Below are positions 1 to 7,590 of a stretch of 64,000 nucleotides of DNA, one piece after another. Source of the DNA: Sphingobacterium psychroaquaticum. GTDB lineage: Bacteria > Bacteroidota > Bacteroidia > Sphingobacteriales > Sphingobacteriaceae. Position numbers and translations under genes: made by a program. The stretch lies in NCBI RefSeq assembly GCF_900177625.1, contig NZ_FXAU01000003.1, forward strand, positions 558,001-622,000, given 5' to 3'. Each line of letters starts with the position of its first letter. The stretch's first letter is position 1. The notes beneath the pieces were generated by a model. It searched no databases. It saw only the letters and a list, made by a program, of their open reading frames with translations, and was not told the origin of the DNA.

Positions 1-539
1 ATGTGGGTAATGTTAAAAGTATTGAAAGAGTAGTTACAGAAAAAGGAGGTAAGAAAAAATCACTTGTCAGCACTATGTTAAAATGCGCTAAGTATAAAAA
101 CGGATATCATTTTGTTGTCTTATGCAAAAATTCTGTTAGAAAGCAGTTTAGCTTACATCGTCTTGTCGCATTACATTTTATTCCAAATAGTAATATGAAA
201 TTAGAAGTTAACCATATCGATGAGGACAAGTCAAATAATTCAGCTTCCAATCTTGAGTGGATATCTCATAAAGATAACATAAACCACGGAACTGCAATAT
301 CACGTAGAGTTAAAAACTCTGATTTCAGAGGTGAAAAAAATCCTATGTATGGGAGGTTCGGAGCTGCAAATCCTAGATCAAAACCAATTTACAGGATAGA
401 CGATTGCGGTCGAATAATATCTAGACATGAGAGCTCCAACGAGGCCGCAAGGGAATTTAACCTAAATCCATCTTCTATCATTGGCGTATTAAATGGTCGA
501 ATTGGTAAAACAAAGGGATTCAAATTTAGAAGAGCCTAA
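1..539 (+). CDS. HNH homing endonuclease with NUMOD domains, 5' truncated by window edge
   Basis: The readable frame opens with GNVKSIERVV, the end of a NUMOD4 motif, so the true start lies left of the window. Residues about 50-95 carry an HNH nuclease core (LVALHFIPN, then VNHIDEDKSNNSASNLEW and a final N-H). The C-terminal third (KPIYRIDDCGRIISRHESSNEAA style) is a NUMOD1 DNA-recognition repeat. Such free-standing homing endonucleases cut DNA at a specific site and spread within phage genomes. It abuts a small gene with TAATG overlap, so it sits inside an early operon. The family call is firm; the target is unknown. Confidence 0.85.
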   Translation, partial: VGNVKSIERVVTEKGGKKKSLVSTMLKCAKYKNGYHFVVLCKNSVRKQFSLHRLVALHFIPNSNMKLEVNHIDEDKSNNSASNLEWISHKDNINHGTAISRRVKNSDFRGEKNPMYGRFGAANPRSKPIYRIDDCGRIISRHESSNEAAREFNLNPSSIIGVLNGRIGKTKGFKFRRA

Positions 540-706
540 TGGCTAAAAAGCCAGCAACGACATACCCAATAATCACGTCGGTGTCATGCTCGGGTTGCAA
601 ATACATGCACCCGGGCGAACATCCGGTCTTAATGTGGTGTGCCAAAATCAAAATGCCGCGTGTTGCGGATGAACCAAAGCAGTGTATTTATAAAAACTTA
701 AAATAA
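539..706 (+). CDS. Small cysteine-containing protein (55 aa)
   Basis: Starts in the TAATG overlap with the upstream homing endonuclease and ends 8 nt before recT, which supports translation as part of the early operon. The protein has CSGCKYMH at residues 17-24 and two further cysteines (C34, C49), so four cysteines could bind one zinc ion. Residues 25-55 are basic and polar. No family recognised. The spacing and C-x2-C motif argue for a real gene, but function is unknown. Confidence 0.6.
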   Translation: MAKKPATTYPIITSVSCSGCKYMHPGEHPVLMWCAKIKMPRVADEPKQCIYKNLK

Positions 707-714
707 AAATCAAT

Positions 715-1653
715 ATGTCAAATCAACAATCAGCAGTAGCACTCCAGCAAGAAGAAAAGAATATTACTACATCGGTGTTAGCAAAAGTAAACTCATTCCA
801 ACAGTCTGGTGAGCTACGAATTCCTAAAGACTACAGTCCAGAAAATGCTTTAAAAAGCGCGATGTTAATTCTTCAAGAAACAAAGGACCGGAATAGCAAT
901 CCCGTTTTGCAATCGTGCTCAAAAGAGAGTATTGCTAATGCGCTTTTAAAAATGGTGGTATGGGGATTGTCCCCTCTAAAAAAACAAGGAGATTTTATTG
1001 CTTATGGGCAAACTTTGGAATTTACTCCAGAGTACACCGGAAACTTAGTTCTAGCTAAAAGATATGGCGGGTTAGTTAGTCATAACCAAAGAGCAATTTT
1101 CAAAGGTGATGAGTTCGAATTTGAGACTGATTTAGAATTTCCCTACCGTACTCGTATTCTAAAGCATAAGCAGTCTTTGGAAAATATTGGCGGTGAAGTT
1201 GTTGGGGCATATTTCGCCTACGAGTTAGCGGATGGCACCAAGGATGTTGAGATTATGAATATCACACAAATTAGATTGGCGTGGGGGCAAGGTGGATCTA
1301 AAGGTAACAGCGTTGCTCATAAGAACTTTACTGACCAAATGGCGATTAAAACAGTTATTAACCGCGGGTGTAAGTTGCTTATTCGTGGGTCAGATGATAG
1401 CATTTTGTTTGACAAGGATGACGATAAGCCATTCGATGAAACTGCAAGTAAGGTTCAGACTGAAATTAAAAAGAATGCCAATAAGCAAGCATTATCTTTC
1501 GAGGATGCAGAAGTTGTTGAAACCAAAGAACTGAATCCAGCATCTGTAAAAGCTACAGTGCCGCCAGTTCAACCGGCTGTTGATATTCCAGCGCCAAGCG
1601 CGATCCAACCGAACAGCAATCCAAGTGACGACCAAGTTGAGATGAGTTTCTAA
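715..1653 (+). CDS. recT: RecT-family single-strand annealing recombinase
   Basis: 312 aa, the usual length for phage RecT proteins. The core at residues about 40-235 matches the family pattern: SCSKESIANALLKMVVWGLSP, then a long beta-rich stretch with ITQIRLAWGQGG and AHKNFTDQMAIKTVINR. RecT anneals complementary single strands during phage recombination and replication. The last 80 residues are acidic, proline-rich and probably flexible. It is followed directly (1-nt overlap) by an MBL-fold gene, a neighbour often seen beside recT in phages. No separate RecE-type exonuclease is visible, so the partner nuclease may be the MBL protein (inference). Confidence 0.9.
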   Translation: MSNQQSAVALQQEEKNITTSVLAKVNSFQQSGELRIPKDYSPENALKSAMLILQETKDRNSNPVLQSCSKESIANALLKMVVWGLSPLKKQGDFIAYGQTLEFTPEYTGNLVLAKRYGGLVSHNQRAIFKGDEFEFETDLEFPYRTRILKHKQSLENIGGEVVGAYFAYELADGTKDVEIMNITQIRLAWGQGGSKGNSVAHKNFTDQMAIKTVINRGCKLLIRGSDDSILFDKDDDKPFDETASKVQTEIKKNANKQALSFEDAEVVETKELNPASVKATVPPVQPAVDIPAPSAIQPNSNPSDDQVEMSF

Positions 1654-2387
1654 TGCGTCTACACATCATCAACAGCAATAGTGATGGTAACTGCTACCTT
1701 TTCACCGACAATGAGGGAAACACTCTTATTGTCGAGTGTGGGGTGCGTTTCGAAAAGATTAAACAAGCCTTGAATTTTGATTTAAGCAGGGTAGTAGGAA
1801 GTTTGGTTACACATGAGCACGGTGACCACTGCAAAGGCGCAAAGGATGCTGTAAAAGCAGGGATTGACGTCTATGCGACAGTGGGAACGATCAAAGGATT
1901 GAAGTTCGAAAGCCATCGTTTAATCGCGATACCAAAAGGTAAAGCTTTCAATCTAGGTCCATTCTCTGTAATAGCTTTTGATACGCATCACGACGTAAAT
2001 GAACCTTGCGGCTTCCTTATTAAGCATGAGGAAATGGGAACCACGCTTTTCTTAACCGATACTATTTACTGCGATTTTTCATTCTGTGGCTTAAACAACA
2101 TCTTAATCGAGGCGAACTATAGCCAAGACATTATCGATGAAAAGCTTTCTGGAAACAGGTTTCTACGTAACCGCGTAATTCAATCCCACATGAGTATTGA
2201 AACATGTATTGAAACACTTAAAGCAAACGATTTACGGGCAGTTAATAATATCGTGCTTATCCACTTGTCCGATAGGAACTCGGACGCTAAGGTTTTTAAA
2301 CAACGTATTGAGGACGCAACTTTAAAAACTGTCAGCATTGCTACTGCAGGGCTGACTCTTGAAAACTTTGATTTACTTCCGTTCTAA
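1653..2387 (+). CDS. MBL-fold metallohydrolase, putative recombination nuclease
   Basis: 244 aa with the metallo-beta-lactamase signature THEHGDH at residues 53-59 and later metal-ligand histidines (FDTHHD near residue 110, and a C-terminal HLSDRNSD). The sequence is of the YycJ/WalJ-like type. In many phages this family sits right after recT and is presumed to be a 5' exonuclease or DNA-processing enzyme; here the start codon overlaps the recT stop by one base, so they are translated together. The last residues (NFDLLPF) are encoded inside a large palindrome shared with the convergent downstream gene. Family firm, nuclease role inferred. Confidence 0.8.
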   Translation: MRLHIINSNSDGNCYLFTDNEGNTLIVECGVRFEKIKQALNFDLSRVVGSLVTHEHGDHCKGAKDAVKAGIDVYATVGTIKGLKFESHRLIAIPKGKAFNLGPFSVIAFDTHHDVNEPCGFLIKHEEMGTTLFLTDTIYCDFSFCGLNNILIEANYSQDIIDEKLSGNRFLRNRVIQSHMSIETCIETLKANDLRAVNNIVLIHLSDRNSDAKVFKQRIEDATLKTVSIATAGLTLENFDLLPF

Positions 2388-2407
2388 ATTTAGAACGGAA
2401 GTGAATC
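2370..2407. terminator. 38-nt near-perfect palindrome at convergent gene ends
   Basis: Positions 2375-2402 are an exact 28-nt palindrome centred at 2388/2389; it extends to 2370-2407 with only one G-T mismatch. It contains the last codons and stop codons of both converging genes, so both proteins end in LPF. There is no long T tract, so it may act as a two-way terminator or as a barrier to antisense transcripts; this is inferred from position. Confidence 0.6.
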
Positions 2408-3514
2408 ATCACTATGAAAGATAAAATTTCCAGAATAATTAAAGTGCTTTTTCAATGCCTCTTTGGTTTTTGTCAATAGTATTTGGTTTTCATTTAATAA
2501 CTTGTTAATATTTTTATCTTCAGTCATGCCTATTTCTAGTGTTCTTTTATATTTCGCTAAATATGGATATTGGATTTTATTTTCTTCATTTAATTTATAT
2601 TTACTTGCCTTATTAATGTATTCCGAAATTTCGAAAAAAAAATCTTCATATATCATTTGTTTTTTATCATAAGAATATAAAACGTCTTTATAAAAAAAAG
2701 ATATCTGCTCTTTGTAAAACTTTATATTTGATAGATGCAATCTATTGTATTCTTTAATTATTTCTTCAAAATAGTCAGATTTAACAAAACGGATTCTAAA
2801 GAACTGTTCTTCTCTCTTAATAATATATCTCGAAAGAAATTGTTCCGTCTGAATTGAGTTTTGTGTTATTTTACTATTAGATTCAATATTGAAATTAATC
2901 AAATCAGAGTCTACAATTGAGATTAGATTGAATTGATAAACACATTTTTCTTTTTTTCGCCCCGCAAGTAGTCCCATTTCATAAGATTGGGCTTTCATTA
3001 GAGATTGAATTGAAGAAAAAATAGCTTTGTCATTTTGCGGTTTTCCTGTAGTTTTATTTAATTCTTGGAACGCAAATACTTCTAAATCGGGTAGTTTCAT
3101 TAAGTTATGTGTTTTTTGGTCTTCATGAAACTTATAGTAGTTTTCATTAAAATTTTTTTGTCCTTTTTGATAGAGAATAGGTTTATGATTGGACCAAATT
3201 GTGTTTGGCCAATAGTTATGATTTGGATCACTAGTTTTTCCTGGTCTAGAAATTAATCCCCAAATATTATTTTCACTTTTTTTGCAGCTAATAAGAAGTA
3301 CGGTATAAACTAAAATCTCTTTTTCCTTCTCAACTTTATACCCTAGAATATCCATCTCTCTAGGTGCATCAGCAATATCATCTTCATAGTATTTACTGTT
3401 TATTATATTCCACTTTTCTTTTTTTAGTATTTGTATAATTTCATTTTCTAAGATAAACCCCGTAGTTTTTATACCGTCTATATATTTATTGTCCATAAGA
3501 AATAAATTAATCAA
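2390..3514 (-). CDS. Uncharacterised protein with nuclease-like core, antisense in early operon
   Basis: 374 aa, very AT-rich and on the opposite strand to its neighbours, like a later-acquired cargo gene. Residues about 20-85 resemble a PD-(D/E)xK nuclease core: an early glutamate (FILENEI), PREMDILGYK with the acidic residue, a beta strand LVYTVLLISCKKS with the lysine. The rest, predicted mostly helical and lysine-rich, is not recognised. A second Met at 3496 (MDNKYIDG) may be the real start. The C-terminus DDSLPF looks like an SSB-tail peptide, but it is forced by the shared palindrome. Restriction- or defence-type function is inference only. Confidence 0.5.
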   Translation of the reverse strand: MINLFLMDNKYIDGIKTTGFILENEIIQILKKEKWNIINSKYYEDDIADAPREMDILGYKVEKEKEILVYTVLLISCKKSENNIWGLISRPGKTSDPNHNYWPNTIWSNHKPILYQKGQKNFNENYYKFHEDQKTHNLMKLPDLEVFAFQELNKTTGKPQNDKAIFSSIQSLMKAQSYEMGLLAGRKKEKCVYQFNLISIVDSDLINFNIESNSKITQNSIQTEQFLSRYIIKREEQFFRIRFVKSDYFEEIIKEYNRLHLSNIKFYKEQISFFYKDVLYSYDKKQMIYEDFFFEISEYINKASKYKLNEENKIQYPYLAKYKRTLEIGMTEDKNINKLLNENQILLTKTKEALKKHFNYSGNFIFHSDDSLPF

Positions 3515-3613
3515 TCTTGAAAATATAGAATATTTTATATTTATTAAAATTATTGTTTAAGACTTAGTTAGTATTTGCCTTATCTTAGGGCAATTTTAAT
3601 TTCAAGTATAGGA

Positions 3614-4276
3614 ATGAAAAAAAAATTGATTTTATTGATGGCTTGTTCATGTCTTGTTGGTTGTGTTGAGAAAAAGTCAAAAGGTATAAGTGAATATGAA
3701 AATACAGAAGATAATATTTCGCTTAAATCTGAATCTATTGCTAATAAGGAACAAACTATAAATGATAATTCAGATGAATTACGGCTGTTTAATGTTATTA
3801 AAAGAGATTTTAAGGATAATCAATTTCTCGATGTGCAATCTAGAGCAGAAGATTTTTACAAAAAATACAAATTGTCAGATAAATTGGATTCAGTTGAGCA
3901 TATGTATGAAAAATCTATGGATAAGTTAGAGGCTCAAGAAATGAAAGAGTATGGTAGCTTAGCATTTACAAGATATAAATTGCATGAAAACCCCATTTTA
4001 AATCCTAATCCGAAAATGAGTGCTCCTGCTGATCAATTTCTAAATAGATTTACGGGTAGAGGAAGTGATTTTGCTAAGCTTGTGAAGAATCAATTGCAAG
4101 AGCCCGATGGTTTTGAGTATATTGAAACTAAGTATATGAATAAAAATAGTGGATACATTGCATTAGTAATGCGTTTTAAAGCTAAGAATGGGCTAGGTTT
4201 AGTGGTTGAACGTGAAGCGCTAGGTAAATTTGATAAGATCACAGAAACATTTACTGATATTAAAATTAGAGATTAA
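3614..4276 (+). CDS. Putative lipoprotein (220 aa), unknown function
   Basis: The chosen start at 3614 gives a clean signal sequence, MKKKLILLMACSCLVGC, with a lipobox ending at C17; the frame is open 13 codons further upstream but that extension would bury the signal. After the lipobox the chain is acidic and polar to about residue 110 (KSKGISEYENTED), then a compact region with FNRFTGRGSDFAKLVKNQLQEPDGFEYIE. The family is not recognised. It is AT-rich, isolated between an antisense gene and a leader-like RNA region, and is probably a surface lipoprotein expressed from the prophage as cargo. Confidence 0.6.
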   Translation: MKKKLILLMACSCLVGCVEKKSKGISEYENTEDNISLKSESIANKEQTINDNSDELRLFNVIKRDFKDNQFLDVQSRAEDFYKKYKLSDKLDSVEHMYEKSMDKLEAQEMKEYGSLAFTRYKLHENPILNPNPKMSAPADQFLNRFTGRGSDFAKLVKNQLQEPDGFEYIETKYMNKNSGYIALVMRFKAKNGLGLVVEREALGKFDKITETFTDIKIRD

Positions 4277-4414
4277 TATTTATAATATCTTGCATATTTC
4301 AAAAATATTTATCAACTTTGGATTAGCGAACATAACAAAGCGTGTAAGAAGCTTTCCAAAATAGACTTACAAAAAAATATTTATCAATACCAAGGTATTG
4401 AACTATAAGATCAA

Positions 4415-4492
4415 CCCTGTTGATGTGGTTACAATTCTAAGTAGTTTCTACTTGCTTTGTTATGTTTCGCGACCCACACGGCAGGGCTTTTT
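4415..4492 (+). promoter_or_regulatory. Structured leader with terminator-like end
   Basis: CCCTG (4415-4419) can pair with CAGGG (4482-4486), TGTGG (4424-4428) with CCACA (4474-4478), and an inner hairpin AAGTAG-TTT-CTACTT lies at 4439-4453. The outer stem is followed by CTTTTTG. It precedes the 77-aa gene by 20 nt. The same design (stem, GGGC, T run, short gap, ATG) recurs at 5171-5229. Confidence 0.45.
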
Positions 4493-4513
4493 GTTGCCGA
4501 TAAGTTGTATAAA

Positions 4514-4747
4514 ATGCGAAACATAACAACAACCCCAATTAAGCCAATCCAGGCGCCCTCTATTGCTTCAAAAATTGAAGAGCTAGAACAATCCATCAAA
4601 TCACTAAAAGCGGTCATAGAGACGCTTTGCGAGCTTCCTGATTACTTAGTAGCGGAAGAGTATAACGCAGAGGTTTTCGATACTATCTGCGAACTACAAA
4701 CTGTTATTTTTTTCCTTAAAAAATCTCAACTTTCTAAAGCAGCGTAA
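4514..4747 (+). CDS. Small hypothetical protein (77 aa)
   Basis: The start at 4514 (MRNITTTPIKPIQAPSIASK) is preferred because the upstream part of the open frame overlaps a folded leader. The N-terminus is threonine/proline-rich; residues 24-77 form one predicted amphipathic helix pair (KIEELEQSIKSLKAVIETL, then LQTVIFFLKKSQLSKAA), a small coiled-coil-like protein. It is followed after 2 nt by another small helical protein, so the two are probably co-expressed and may interact. No family recognised. Confidence 0.5.
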   Translation: MRNITTTPIKPIQAPSIASKIEELEQSIKSLKAVIETLCELPDYLVAEEYNAEVFDTICELQTVIFFLKKSQLSKAA

Positions 4748-4749
4748 CC

Positions 4750-5076
4750 ATGGTTCATACTGCAAGTAATTTTGGTAACATCAACGAGGTTGAAGTTATC
4801 CGGGAAGACCTACGTCATGTTTTTGCTAAAGCGAGTATTTATGATGCCGAGTATGGATTTGAAGTATCAATGTTTATTTCCATTATAGGGAGGCAAATCG
4901 ATGCTTTGTACGACCTTATTGAGCTGGTCGATAATGAAGCTATCCAGGACAAAATGATTGATATTGTAGGGGAGGTTGAGCTTTTGTTAAAGACTTTATC
5001 AAGGAAAATTAGCAAAGAGGTGTTTTCGAGTATTAGCGATGCGATTTACACGGCAAAAACATATTTGTTAAAATAA
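4750..5076 (+). CDS. Small helical hypothetical protein (108 aa)
   Basis: Starts 2 nt after the preceding gene. Predicted to be almost entirely helical and acidic (GNINEVEVIREDLRHVF, LIELVDNEAIQDKMIDIVGEVELLLKTL), which suits a small regulator or adaptor, but no family is recognised. Its last 21 codons (KEVFSSISDAIYTAKTYLLK) are duplicated almost exactly 15 kb away at 20243-20305, showing that this gene or a close relative was once also present next to the cargo block. It ends just before the promoter at 5084-5120. Confidence 0.55.
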   Translation: MVHTASNFGNINEVEVIREDLRHVFAKASIYDAEYGFEVSMFISIIGRQIDALYDLIELVDNEAIQDKMIDIVGEVELLLKTLSRKISKEVFSSISDAIYTAKTYLLK

Positions 5077-5083
5077 CAAACAT

Positions 5084-5120
5084 AACCATTTGGTTAAATT
5101 GTGAATTTAGTTTAGCTTTG
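5084..5120 (+). promoter_or_regulatory. Promoter with AACCATTTGGTT operator over -33
   Basis: AACCATTTGGTT (5084-5095) contains the -33 element TTTG (5089-5092); exactly 20 bp later comes TAGCTTTG (5113-5120), a perfect TAnnTTTG -7 element. The same operator, spacing and -7 occur at 7554-7585 (half operator), 23247-23283 and 47586-47622. Likely the start of the replication operon; bound regulator unknown. Confidence 0.7.
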
Positions 5121-5170
5121 AATTACTTAATTGCATCATCTCACATACATGCAATGTATAAAGACATTTT

Positions 5171-5229
5171 AGCCCTTGATAGGATGAACCGGTTGTGAGA
5201 TGCTGGGGATTCCTGCCAAGGGCTTTTTT
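5171..5229 (+). terminator. Terminator-like leader hairpin upstream of the replication operon
   Basis: AGCCCTTG (5171-5178) pairs perfectly with CAAGGGCT (5217-5224), followed by six T (5224-5229). The 38-nt loop has its own small pairings. It lies between the promoter at 5084-5120 and the first gene at 5250, so it is an attenuator candidate rather than an end-of-operon terminator. Confidence 0.55.
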
Positions 5230-5249
5230 AATCAAAAAACTTAATAATC

Positions 5250-5654
5250 ATGTATAGAGAAATAATAATTAATGAAATCTTAAAAGGCGGTTTGCACATA
5301 TTTACTGGTGAAAATGTAGAAAATCCAAAAATTATTAGGAACGAAGATTCCTCTGCCATCATTACAAGTATGCTTACTGAACCTAGATGTGTATTAGCTT
5401 CTAATGTAGTAATTGTAGGAGACACTTTAGATCAGTCTCATATTGATACAGCTATCAGAAGCAAGTTAAATATAGAAATAGAGATAGAAGCAATGAAAAA
5501 AATTAATAGAAATATTGAAAGATCAATGGTTCAAACAACAATAGTATTACACGAACAAAACAGACATCATATAAAACAATTAAATCTAAACCTTTTTAAT
5601 GATCGTAGTATATATTTTAATTTTTTTAAATGCGATGTTAAATTCTCACGGTAA
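5250..5654 (+). CDS. Hypothetical protein (134 aa), first gene after promoter
   Basis: First gene after the promoter and terminator-like leader, start 20 nt past the T run. The N-terminal half is predicted beta-rich (MYREIIINEILKGGLHIFTG, SAIITSMLTEPRCVLASNVV); residues 70-115 are helical (SKLNIEIEIEAMKKINRNIE) and may form a coiled coil. The last 20 residues are asparagine- and phenylalanine-rich. No family recognised. Position suggests an early regulator or replication accessory protein, which is inference. Confidence 0.5.
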   Translation: MYREIIINEILKGGLHIFTGENVENPKIIRNEDSSAIITSMLTEPRCVLASNVVIVGDTLDQSHIDTAIRSKLNIEIEIEAMKKINRNIERSMVQTTIVLHEQNRHHIKQLNLNLFNDRSIYFNFFKCDVKFSR

Positions 5655-5664
5655 AAAAAAAGGT

Positions 5665-5673
5665 AAAGGAGGT
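5665..5673 (+). promoter_or_regulatory. Strong Shine-Dalgarno AAAGGAGGT
   Basis: Lies in non-coding sequence 4 nt before the ATG at 5678. Bacteroidota ribosomes rarely use Shine-Dalgarno pairing, so this exact anti-SD match is notable; similar AGGAGG sites precede 7958, 15691, 32686 and 34335. Confidence 0.6.
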
Positions 5674-5677
5674 AATA

Positions 5678-6004
5678 ATGTCTAGTGCGCAAGGATGGAT
5701 AAAGCTCCATAGAAGCCTTTTAGAATGGGAATGGTATAAAGACCTTAACACACGTTCTTTATTCCTACATCTTCTTATTAGGGCTAATTTTAAGGATAAT
5801 AAATTTCAAGGAAATACGATAAAAAGAGGTCAATTATTGACTGGAATTAACGTTTTATCGCTCGAAACTTCTCTTTCAGTTCAACAACTACGTACATCGT
5901 TAAAAAAACTAAAATCAACAAACGAAATAACAATCGAAACTAGTACTAAAAACAGCATTATTACTATAGTAAACTATGATTTTTACCAAAATTCAGATGA
6001 ATAG
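5678..6004 (+). CDS. Replisome-organiser-like winged-helix protein, short paralogue
   Basis: 108 aa beginning SSAQGWIKLHRSLLEWEWYKD, the opening typical of DnaD-like phage replisome organisers, followed by LFLHLLIRANFKDNKFQGNTIKRGQLLTG and a winged-helix stretch VQQLRTSLKKLKSTNEITIE ending IITIVNYDFYQ. It covers only the DNA-binding N-terminal domain; the C-terminal helicase-loader-binding part is missing. The adjacent gene is a longer paralogue. It may modulate replication initiation or be a truncated duplicate. It has an exact Shine-Dalgarno site. Confidence 0.7.
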   Translation: MSSAQGWIKLHRSLLEWEWYKDLNTRSLFLHLLIRANFKDNKFQGNTIKRGQLLTGINVLSLETSLSVQQLRTSLKKLKSTNEITIETSTKNSIITIVNYDFYQNSDE

Positions 6005-6021
6005 CAACTTGAATATTAAAT

Positions 6022-6894
6022 ATGGAAGGATGGATTAAGTTACATAGGAAAATCCAAGGGCATTGGCTTTTTTCTGAAAAGAGGGTGTTTTCTAAGTATG
6101 AGGCTTGGATTGATATTCTAGTTAATGTCAATCATAGTTCTTCTAAAATTGTAATAGGAAATTCATTGATTATTTGTAACAGAGGGCAGAGTTTACTGTC
6201 TTTAGATAGTTGGGGTAAGCGTTGGAATTGGAACAAATCTGCTGTTAGAAGATTCTTGATTCTTCTTGAGGATGACGGCATGATTAAAACTGAAAATGTT
6301 TTAAAGACGACACGCTTAACTGTTTGTAATTATGATGATTATCAAGATGCAAGAAACGCAAATGAAACGGACTTGAAACAGGAAGGAAACGCAAATGAAA
6401 CAGACTTGAAACAGGAAGGAAACGCAAATGAAACGCGTTCGACACCAAACAAGAATGAAAAGAATCTTAAGAATGAAAAGAATGAAGAAGAATGTAAAGA
6501 AGAATCTATACAGTTTGTTAGTGCCGAAAATGAATTTTCGTCCACGCAAACAAAAAATAGTATTGAATCTAGATTGGAAATATTTCGTTTAAAAATTGAA
6601 CCATTCAAAGAAAATTATTCTAGTGATACGCTCAATGACTTTTGGAGGTATTGGACAGAAAAAAATTCTGACGGAAAAAAAATGCGATTTGAAATGGAAA
6701 AGGTGTTTGACGTATCGCGAAGATTAATTACTTGGTCAAAAAATGAAAACAAAAATTTTAATGGAAAAGCAAAATCAAATTTCAGCAGTCAATCAAGACA
6801 AGAAAGAATTGACGAAGTTCGTGAGTTCAGGATCGCTAATCAGCAAGCTATTGCCGAACGACTATCGAAGTATACAACAGGTGATCCGAAGTAA
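6022..6894 (+). CDS. Phage replisome organiser (DnaD-like) with internal tandem repeats
   Basis: 290 aa. Residues 1-112 form the winged-helix domain (MEGWIKLHRKIQGHWLFS, NKSAVRRFLILLEDDGMIKTE, LTVCNYDDYQ). A repeat region follows (GNANETDLKQE twice plus a part copy), then a lysine/glutamate linker and a C-terminal domain containing FKENYSSDTLNDFWRYWTEKN. Proteins of this type bind the phage origin and recruit helicase. The origin is often inside the gene itself; here the 33-bp repeats at 6354-6435 are the obvious candidate (inference). Its last 150 nt overlap the next gene in another frame. Confidence 0.75.
   Translation: MEGWIKLHRKIQGHWLFSEKRVFSKYEAWIDILVNVNHSSSKIVIGNSLIICNRGQSLLSLDSWGKRWNWNKSAVRRFLILLEDDGMIKTENVLKTTRLTVCNYDDYQDARNANETDLKQEGNANETDLKQEGNANETRSTPNKNEKNLKNEKNEEECKEESIQFVSAENEFSSTQTKNSIESRLEIFRLKIEPFKENYSSDTLNDFWRYWTEKNSDGKKMRFEMEKVFDVSRRLITWSKNENKNFNGKAKSNFSSQSRQERIDEVREFRIANQQAIAERLSKYTTGDPK
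6354..6435 (+). repeat. 33-bp tandem repeat inside the replisome organiser gene
   Basis: Two full 33-bp copies (6354-6386 and 6387-6419, one base different) and a 16-bp partial copy. Each begins AAACGCAAATGAAACRGAC and encodes NANETDLKQEG. Length a multiple of three keeps the frame. Direct repeats inside a replication-initiator gene resemble initiator-binding iterons in phage origins; this role is inferred. Confidence 0.85.
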
Positions 6895-7513
6895 TTTACC
6901 GTCAATTGCTAAAATTAGAAAAGAAGATCCTGAAATTGCTACTATGGTAGTAGCTGAATTTATAACTGATCTTGTAGAGTTTCTGAATGTAGGAAAGATT
7001 ATGAACGCTTCACAAGTATCTCAAACAGCATTGTACACGCTTCAGTATTTTCCACATTTCAATTTAGCTGATCTTAAGCTTTTTTTTGATAAAATGAAGT
7101 TGGGTCATTTTGGTAGTTTTTACGATAGGATGGATGGCCAGTTGATATTAGAGAAGATGGAAGTTTACAATCAAGATCGAATGACTGAATTTGAACAAAT
7201 TAGACTTCAACAAGACAGGGAGATTGTAAAAAATAATCCAATAGGAAATGGATATCATCCATTAGTTATTGACGCTATCAAAAAAGCTGTAGGAGACAAA
7301 AAACCATTTTCACCGGAAGCTATAGAGCCAAGAACTCAAACAAAAGCTGAAATATTTCAGAAAATGGCACTGAAGCAATTTGATAATCTTTTTGCTAAGT
7401 ATGGTATTAATATCGGCATTAGAGCCTTGAAAATTGGAAAATCAATATTTGCGATTGAGGATTTTATTGAAAGAAAAGTTAACAACAAAATTAATTTTAT
7501 CAAAGATAAATGA
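6743..7513 (+). CDS. DUF6633-like phage protein, overlaps replisome organiser
   Basis: Residues about 45-160 contain the block seen in a common Bacteroidota phage family (DUF6633 from memory): LPSIAKIRKEDPEI, DLVEFLNVGKIMNASQVSQTA, LADLKLFFDKMKLGHFGSFYDRMDGQLILEKMEVY. Biochemical role unknown; it is often in replication or early regions. The start used (6743) overlaps the previous gene by 152 nt out of frame; MEKQNQIS at 6761 or a later start is possible, but the conserved block itself begins near the overlap end. The C-terminus (NIGIRALKIGKSIFAIEDFIE) is helical. Confidence 0.65.
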   Translation: MKTKILMEKQNQISAVNQDKKELTKFVSSGSLISKLLPNDYRSIQQVIRSNLPSIAKIRKEDPEIATMVVAEFITDLVEFLNVGKIMNASQVSQTALYTLQYFPHFNLADLKLFFDKMKLGHFGSFYDRMDGQLILEKMEVYNQDRMTEFEQIRLQQDREIVKNNPIGNGYHPLVIDAIKKAVGDKKPFSPEAIEPRTQTKAEIFQKMALKQFDNLFAKYGINIGIRALKIGKSIFAIEDFIERKVNNKINFIKDK

Positions 7514-7553
7514 CATGTCAAATGATGTTCTTTTTTGAATTAAAACTTAATCG

Positions 7554-7585
7554 TTTGGTTAAGTTGAATTTTGTTTATAGCTTTG
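7554..7585 (+). promoter_or_regulatory. Promoter for the terminase/structural operon
   Basis: TTTG at 7554-7557 (within CGTTTGGTTAA), a 20-bp gap, then a perfect -7 TAGCTTTG at 7578-7585. The ATG at 7591 is only 5 nt downstream, so the transcript would be leaderless or nearly so. Only the right half of the AACCA-TGGTT operator is kept, so control may differ from the other three sites. Confidence 0.65.
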
Positions 7586-7590
7586 CTTTC

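Noticed and set aside
6354..6435. CRISPR array
   Set aside because: Adjacent identical units without spacers, inside a coding frame; no cas genes in the window.
6316..6608. Two antisense frames rich in Phe/Ser across the 33-bp repeats
   Set aside because: They are complements of the Lys/Glu/Asn-rich linker of the replisome organiser and have no start context.
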